Source: Saprospiraceae bacterium
GTDB lineage: Bacteria; Bacteroidota; Bacteroidia; Chitinophagales; Saprospiraceae
Length of the DNA stretch: 48,802 nt
Direction of reading: 5' to 3'
NCBI GenBank assembly: GCA_027488935.1
Contig: JAIYAP010000085.1
Coordinates: forward strand, 1 to 48,802
Made by a program: the position numbers and the translations under genes. Under the pieces are notes generated by a model. The model did not search any database and had not been told where the DNA came from. It worked only from the letters and a program-made list of their open reading frames with translations. This document shows, piece after piece, positions 44,877 through 48,802 of this stretch (the stretch's first letter is position 1; each line of letters opens with the position of its first letter).

Positions 44877-45845
44877 ATGAACGCCCGTTTGAGTGCAATT
44901 GGAATGTATGCCCCTGAAAAAATTGTAACCAATCATGATTTTTTATCCATGATTGAAACCACCGAGGAGTGGATTGTTTCCCGAACAGGCATTCAAACAC
45001 GGCACCACACGGCACCGGAAGAATATACCAGTGACATGTGTGTGGCGGCGGCTAAAAACCTGGCCGAGGTTTCCGGCATTGACCTTTCTGATGTGGATAT
45101 GGTCTTGGTATCCACGGTTTCCCCCGATCAGCCCATGCCAAGTATGGCTTGCTTGGTGCAAAGTCGCTTAGGTTTGCATCATTGCGGTGCTCTGGATATT
45201 TATGCCGCCTGTGCCGGATTTGCGTATGGCATTGTGGTGGCAAAAGGCCTGATTGCCGCGGGTTCACATCGGAAAGTATTAGTGATTGGTGCTGATAATT
45301 TATCGCGTATTACCGATTTTTCGGACCGCAGTTCTTGTATTTTATTTGGAGATGGCGCGGGTGCAGTTTTAATAGAAGCCGACGAAAAAGGTAACATTGG
45401 TGAAACGATTACCGGAGCGTATGGGGAAGGAGGCGCAGACCTTTACCTTTCCGGTTTTTCCCCAACCATAAACGGGCAGGAAATTGTGATGAACGGCAAA
45501 ATCGTTCAAAATGGTCGGCGCGTATTCAAATGGGCCGTAACAACCGTGGCAGAACAAATGCATGTTTTGGCAGCCAAAAACGGTTTAACATTGGATGATA
45601 TTGATTGGTTTGTGCCGCACAGTGCCAATTTGCGTATTCTGGAGGCCATCAGCAAGGAAACGGACTTCCCGCTCGAACGCATGCTGGAAAGTATCGTTGA
45701 TTATGGCAATACTTCATCGGCTTCCATTCCACTTGCATTGAGCAAAGGCGTTCGGGAAGGTAAATTAAAAAGCGGAGACAAGGTAATGCTCTTTGGATTT
45801 GGTGGTGGCCTGGCTTATGCTGCAACCGTCGTTACCTGGCCTTAA
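44877..45845 (+). CDS. fabH: 3-oxoacyl-ACP synthase III
   Basis: The 322-residue enzyme starts fatty acid synthesis by condensing an acyl-CoA with malonyl-ACP. The catalytic triad is visible as Cys112 (YAACAGFAYG), His248 (VPHSANLRI) and Asn278 (DYGNTSSAS), with FabH-typical TTEEWIVSRTGIQTRH near the N-terminus and GFGGGLAYAATVV at the end. The Cys number equals the classical one. It stands alone without plsX or rpmF, and overlaps the convergent glycosyltransferase gene by 14 bp. Confidence 0.96.
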   Translation: MNARLSAIGMYAPEKIVTNHDFLSMIETTEEWIVSRTGIQTRHHTAPEEYTSDMCVAAAKNLAEVSGIDLSDVDMVLVSTVSPDQPMPSMACLVQSRLGLHHCGALDIYAACAGFAYGIVVAKGLIAAGSHRKVLVIGADNLSRITDFSDRSSCILFGDGAGAVLIEADEKGNIGETITGAYGEGGADLYLSGFSPTINGQEIVMNGKIVQNGRRVFKWAVTTVAEQMHVLAAKNGLTLDDIDWFVPHSANLRILEAISKETDFPLERMLESIVDYGNTSSASIPLALSKGVREGKLKSGDKVMLFGFGGGLAYAATVVTWP

Positions 45846-46956
45846 CGTGTACTTTCGCATGAAATGCCCGTTCCCAAACACCCAATAGCACCTGTTCATC
45901 GGCTTCCCATATCCAATGTTTGCGCGCTTGTAAGCAATTGGTTTTCAATTTATGATACAACGCCGGGTCCGTAGACAAATGTTTGATGTTTTTTACCAGG
46001 GTATTTACGTTTAAATCGGGTAACAAAACGGCTACTTCATATTCCTGGTTCAATGCCTTATACTCCGGAAAATCCATGGTGATGATGGGTTTTCCGGCTT
46101 GTACATTGTCAAAAAACTTATTGGCGAGGGAATAATAATAGGATAAACCCCTGTTTTCTAGCAAATTCAGTCCTGCCCAGGCTTGGCGGGTATGGTCTTT
46201 TAAATCGGCAGGTTTTACAAAGCCTAAAAAACGCACCCGATCAGCAACACCCAATTGCTGCGCCATTTCCCTCAAATGAATAGACAAATCGCCCTCTCCT
46301 GCAAGCCAAAACTGGAAATCAGGCAATGATTGCATGGCTTGCAACATGGACTCAATCCCGCGACCTTCATTGAGTGCACCTTGGTACAACAAAATACGCG
46401 GGGCATCGGCGGATAAGTCAGGAGAAATGGTTGTAATGGATTGCGGCACATTGCGCACCACTTCAAAAGGAATGCGGTATATTTTGGTAAAAATGGAGGC
46501 TAAAGCAGGCCCAACGGTGTATGCATGTTGGTAAAACGGCAAAAACAAGCGTGCAACCAGCCCCCAAAATGCTTTTACAAAACGGCGATGAACAACTTCC
46601 GGCACTTCCGTAAAATATTCGTGCGCATCAAACACCCTGATTTTTCGGCGCAAAATACCCGCGATACCCCCGGCAGCCAGGGTATCTAAATCCACCGTAC
46701 CAATGGCATCAAAATCGGCTCGTAATAACCAATAGGTGAGTCTAAAATTATATTCTGCATAAAATAAAAAGCCCTTGTTAAAACGGCATTTTAAACGGAC
46801 TTGTTGGAAAACTTCTGGTTGCAACGGACTCGAATTGGGCAAACACCTTCCAACAAGGGTAACCTGATAACCAGCCTGTTGCAGGCTACGCGCGATCCGT
46901 TGCATCCGCTGGTCGTAGGTAAGATCGTTGGTAACAGTGAGGCAAATTTTTTTCAT
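45832..46956 (-). CDS. Group 1 glycosyltransferase
   Basis: The 374-residue product has the GT-B fold of GT4-type enzymes: N-terminal RMQRIARSLQQAGYQVTLVG, C-terminal ILLYQGALNEGRGIESML, FWLAGEGDL, VRFLGFV and a nucleotide-sugar region GLNLLENRGLSYYYSLANKF (split: GLNLLENRGL and SYYYSLANKF). It likely adds a sugar to a surface polysaccharide or lipid. ATG 46956 is chosen because the longer frame overlaps Maf. It is 7 bp downstream of the maf stop in the same direction, so probably co-transcribed with maf. Confidence 0.93.
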   Translation of the reverse strand: MKKICLTVTNDLTYDQRMQRIARSLQQAGYQVTLVGRCLPNSSPLQPEVFQQVRLKCRFNKGFLFYAEYNFRLTYWLLRADFDAIGTVDLDTLAAGGIAGILRRKIRVFDAHEYFTEVPEVVHRRFVKAFWGLVARLFLPFYQHAYTVGPALASIFTKIYRIPFEVVRNVPQSITTISPDLSADAPRILLYQGALNEGRGIESMLQAMQSLPDFQFWLAGEGDLSIHLREMAQQLGVADRVRFLGFVKPADLKDHTRQAWAGLNLLENRGLSYYYSLANKFFDNVQAGKPIITMDFPEYKALNQEYEVAVLLPDLNVNTLVKNIKHLSTDPALYHKLKTNCLQARKHWIWEADEQVLLGVWERAFHAKVHVKAR

Positions 46957-46963
46957 ATATATT

Positions 46964-47539
46964 CTACACAAACTGCTGAAGCGCAGCATACACCAGATCA
47001 ACCGGCAAACCCATAACGTTGGTGTAGGTGCCTTCGATGCGTTGAATTTTACAATGGCCAATCCATTCCTGCACCCCATATGCGCCAGCCTTGTCAAACG
47101 GCTTGCAGGTACGGATATAATAATCAATTTCAGCATCGCTTAATTCCGCGAACCACACCTTGGTGATGCCCGTAAATGATACTTGCTTTTCCTGGCTTAG
47201 TAAACAAACTCCGGTCATCACGGTATGCTGCTTACCCGACAATTGCCGAATCATTTGAAACGCCTCCGTATAATCAGCCGGTTTATTAAATATTACCCCA
47301 TCTATAATTACAACAGAATCAGCAGCGAGCACAATAGTTTGGTTCGTTGCAAGGTGCTTTGCGCCCAAGGCTTTTCTTACGGCCAATTGTTCGGCGACTG
47401 CTTCAACCGGTGTATCAGCGGAAAAATCTTCATTGACATCAAAAGTAGCAACGGTAAATTCGAATCCCGCTTCCTGAAGGAGTTGGGCGCGTCGCGGGCT
47501 TTTGGAAGCGAGGACGAGTGGACGATTGAAGTGAAACAC
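46964..47539 (-). CDS. maf: Maf family nucleotide pyrophosphatase
   Basis: The 191-residue house-cleaning enzyme hydrolyses non-canonical or free nucleoside triphosphates, dTTP/UTP type. Key segments are LASKSPRRAQLLQEAG (the SxSPRR loop), ADSVVIIDG, KPFDKAGAYGVQ and TNVMGLPVDLV. Length is normal. It lies 58 bp downstream of the UbiA-type gene and 7 bp upstream of the glycosyltransferase gene, so an operon is likely. Confidence 0.95.
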   Translation of the reverse strand: MFHFNRPLVLASKSPRRAQLLQEAGFEFTVATFDVNEDFSADTPVEAVAEQLAVRKALGAKHLATNQTIVLAADSVVIIDGVIFNKPADYTEAFQMIRQLSGKQHTVMTGVCLLSQEKQVSFTGITKVWFAELSDAEIDYYIRTCKPFDKAGAYGVQEWIGHCKIQRIEGTYTNVMGLPVDLVYAALQQFV

Positions 47540-47597
47540 GGGCAGGAAATGGTGAAAGTTGAGTCAATAATAAAATTGGGGGATGTTCAATGCAAGA

Positions 47598-48566
47598 TCA
47601 GTATCCGAGCAGTCCAATATTGGCTGGGATACTGCGTAAGAGTAAAAACAGCCCTGCAAACATGACAATTTTAACATACAAGCTGGCATTCGAAAAATCT
47701 TTGGGGCCTGTTGCGCGAAAAACCAGCACGGTAGCAATCAAAGAAGGAAGCAACAACAACAGGCCACCTGCGATAATTTGGTAAAGCGGCGCTCCGGTTT
47801 GTTGCCAAAAAAACAATAAGATCATGATTAGAATTACTGCCGTTAAGCCGGTAAAAGCGGCCGGTTTTTTTGCAAACCGCGGACCACGCATTACAGCCAG
47901 GGTGTTGCAACCGCAAGCCGAATCGCCCATAAAGTCTTCTAAATCTTTTACCTGTTCCCGCATGAGGTTGGTCACAAAAGCGAACAAGGCATATAAATAG
48001 ACCAAAGAAACGGCTTCTTGCATGCGTTCTGGCTGCTGAAAAGACGACAACCAAATAGGACGATCTTCGGGCAGCAACAAAATAATGGGTACCAAAGCAC
48101 ATAAAAAGGAGACCAACAAATTGCCGATAATGGCGGTGCATTTTAATTGCCAGGCATACAAAAACAGCAGAAAAGAAACCCCAGGAAACACCAATAATGG
48201 CCAATGGCTATGGGGACGCAAGGTATAATCGATATAAAATGCCAAAATATGCACCACAGCAAGCACGCCCGCGTAACTTAAAAGCCCTAAGGAAGCAGGC
48301 AAATGCTTTCCCCAAACCACCCGCCTGGGCTTGTTAATGGCATCTATATTGCGGTCATAATAGTCATTGAGTAAATAACCCGCCAAGGTTGTGAGCACAG
48401 TTGCAAGGGCAATCAGTCCAAAAGTATGTTGGTTCAACACCGGAATTCCCCCTGCCCGCAAGATGGCTGGCCGCAACACCAGCCAATACGGGATGAGTTG
48501 CGTCAGGAACACGATGACCAGGTTGGGTAATCGTAGCAGACGGATAATTGCTAGGAGGGCATTCAT
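47598..48566 (-). CDS. UbiA family prenyltransferase
   Basis: The 322-residue integral membrane protein has nine or so hydrophobic segments and both Asp-rich motifs: NDYYDRNIDAINKP (first) and EQVKDLEDFMGD (second), which bind the prenyl diphosphate via Mg. It resembles the geranylgeranylglycerol-phosphate geranylgeranyltransferase branch often annotated in Bacteroidota, but menaquinone or heme O roles cannot be excluded. ATG 48566 is chosen because the longer frame begins in the 16-bp repeat array. First gene of the ubiA-maf-glycosyltransferase run. Confidence 0.9.
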   Translation of the reverse strand: MNALLAIIRLLRLPNLVIVFLTQLIPYWLVLRPAILRAGGIPVLNQHTFGLIALATVLTTLAGYLLNDYYDRNIDAINKPRRVVWGKHLPASLGLLSYAGVLAVVHILAFYIDYTLRPHSHWPLLVFPGVSFLLFLYAWQLKCTAIIGNLLVSFLCALVPIILLLPEDRPIWLSSFQQPERMQEAVSLVYLYALFAFVTNLMREQVKDLEDFMGDSACGCNTLAVMRGPRFAKKPAAFTGLTAVILIMILLFFWQQTGAPLYQIIAGGLLLLLPSLIATVLVFRATGPKDFSNASLYVKIVMFAGLFLLLRSIPANIGLLGY

Positions 48567-48614
48567 GGGGTAAAAATAGAAAAAGTGGTGGATATGAAGT
48601 TGGAAAATTTGGTT

Positions 48615-48802
48615 GGGGAGGTGACACCTCGGGGAGGTGACACCTCGGGGAGGTGACACCTCGGGGAGATGACACCTCGGGGAGATGACACCTCAGGGAG
48701 ATGACACCTCAGGGAGATGACACCTCGGGGAGATGACACCTCGGGGAGATGACACCTCGGGGAGATGACACCTCGGGGAGATGACACCTCGGGGAGATGA
48801 CA
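48615..48802. repeat. 16-bp palindrome tandem array, 11+ units
   Basis: Eleven full units and one partial unit run off the window end. The first three read GGGGAGGTGACACCTC and hold the perfect palindrome GAGGTG-A-CACCTC; the next units change to GAGATG (palindrome broken), and two start AGGGAG. The pattern shows spread of a variant by unit duplication. Minus-strand frames through it are open and give Pro/Arg/Gly/Val-rich junk proteins. The related array is at 8805-8860. Confidence 0.95.

Noticed and set aside
48364-48787. Pro/Arg/Gly/Val-rich reading frames on the minus strand through the palindrome array
   Set aside because: They are open only because the repeat lacks stops on that strand; their residues just repeat the 16-bp unit.
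48615-48802. CRISPR array
   Set aside because: Units are contiguous 16-mers with no spacers and no cas genes nearby.

Overview
The window comes from a member of the Bacteroidota, most likely the Saprospiria (Saprospiraceae/Haliscomenobacter-like). The grounds are: three proteins with type IX secretion (T9SS) C-terminal sorting domains carrying the YPNP motif; many gene starts preceded by the Bacteroidota promoter -7 box TAnnTTTG; family content such as DUF4407, ASPIC/UnbV FG-GAP lipoproteins, Asp-box repeat proteins, ECF sigma with a TonB-like anti-sigma, and a NUDIX-type sugar regulator; and intergenic short-unit repeats. No rRNA, tRNA, transposase, phage or CRISPR locus is visible, so this reads as ordinary chromosome with a repeat-rich intergenic landscape. 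The class assignment is an inference from gene content.

Layout. 1-412: a heptamer tandem repeat and five palindromic repeat units, no gene. 413-2605: a frameshifted secreted-protein gene and a YHYH/T9SS protein. 2639-6013 (-): a large FG-GAP/UnbV lipoprotein. 6014-7259: a long non-coding stretch with two copies of a hairpin-plus-conserved-tail element, one small secreted peptide gene and a 38-bp direct repeat. 7260-10423: an unknown helical protein, a 15/16-bp palindrome array, an RluA pseudouridine synthase and a YhhQ queuosine-precursor transporter. 10559-15888: a three-repeat cytoplasmic protein, an effector-associated-domain/pseudokinase/globin-like protein, a small secreted protein, and a membrane class III adenylyl cyclase. 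15901-19139: a NUDIX-wHTH (NrtR/AraR-like) regulator divergent from a GH3 beta-glucosidase, with a near-perfect 23-bp palindrome overlapping the glucosidase promoter. 19289-25402 (-): a DUF1304 protein, a phosphodiesterase-alkaline phosphatase fusion, and a giant T9SS surface protein. 25641-28013: an NTF2-like protein, a DUF4407 membrane protein, a DedA protein. 28237-31029: ECF sigma, anti-sigma with TonB C-terminal domain, and a membrane LytTR regulator, with a repeat cassette inserted after the sigma gene. 31199-37494: a DUF2306-like protein, an outer-membrane barrel, an AsmA-like giant and a lipoprotein. 37519-48566: an Asp-box protein, a NUDIX hydrolase, PyrE, M42 peptidase, NlpC/P60 peptidase, PrmC, FabH, a glycosyltransferase, Maf and a UbiA-type prenyltransferase. 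48615-end: a 16-bp palindrome tandem array running off the window.

How parts work together. The NUDIX regulator and GH3 enzyme form a plausible self-contained sugar-responsive unit. The sigma/anti-sigma/LytTR genes look like one regulatory locus. The three-repeat gene and the pseudokinase gene sit head-to-tail and may form a signalling or conflict module. Much of the rest is housekeeping (pyrE, prmC, fabH, maf, rluA) interleaved with cell-envelope functions.

The most interesting items are the EAD-pseudokinase-globin-like protein with its repeat-built neighbour, the paired structured elements at 6092 and 6344, the NUDIX-regulator operator, the repeat families (a heptamer plus palindrome cassette present twice; a 16-bp palindrome array present twice), and a terminator hairpin whose distal arm contains the next gene's promoter. 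All functional calls rest on reading motifs by eye; no database search was run.
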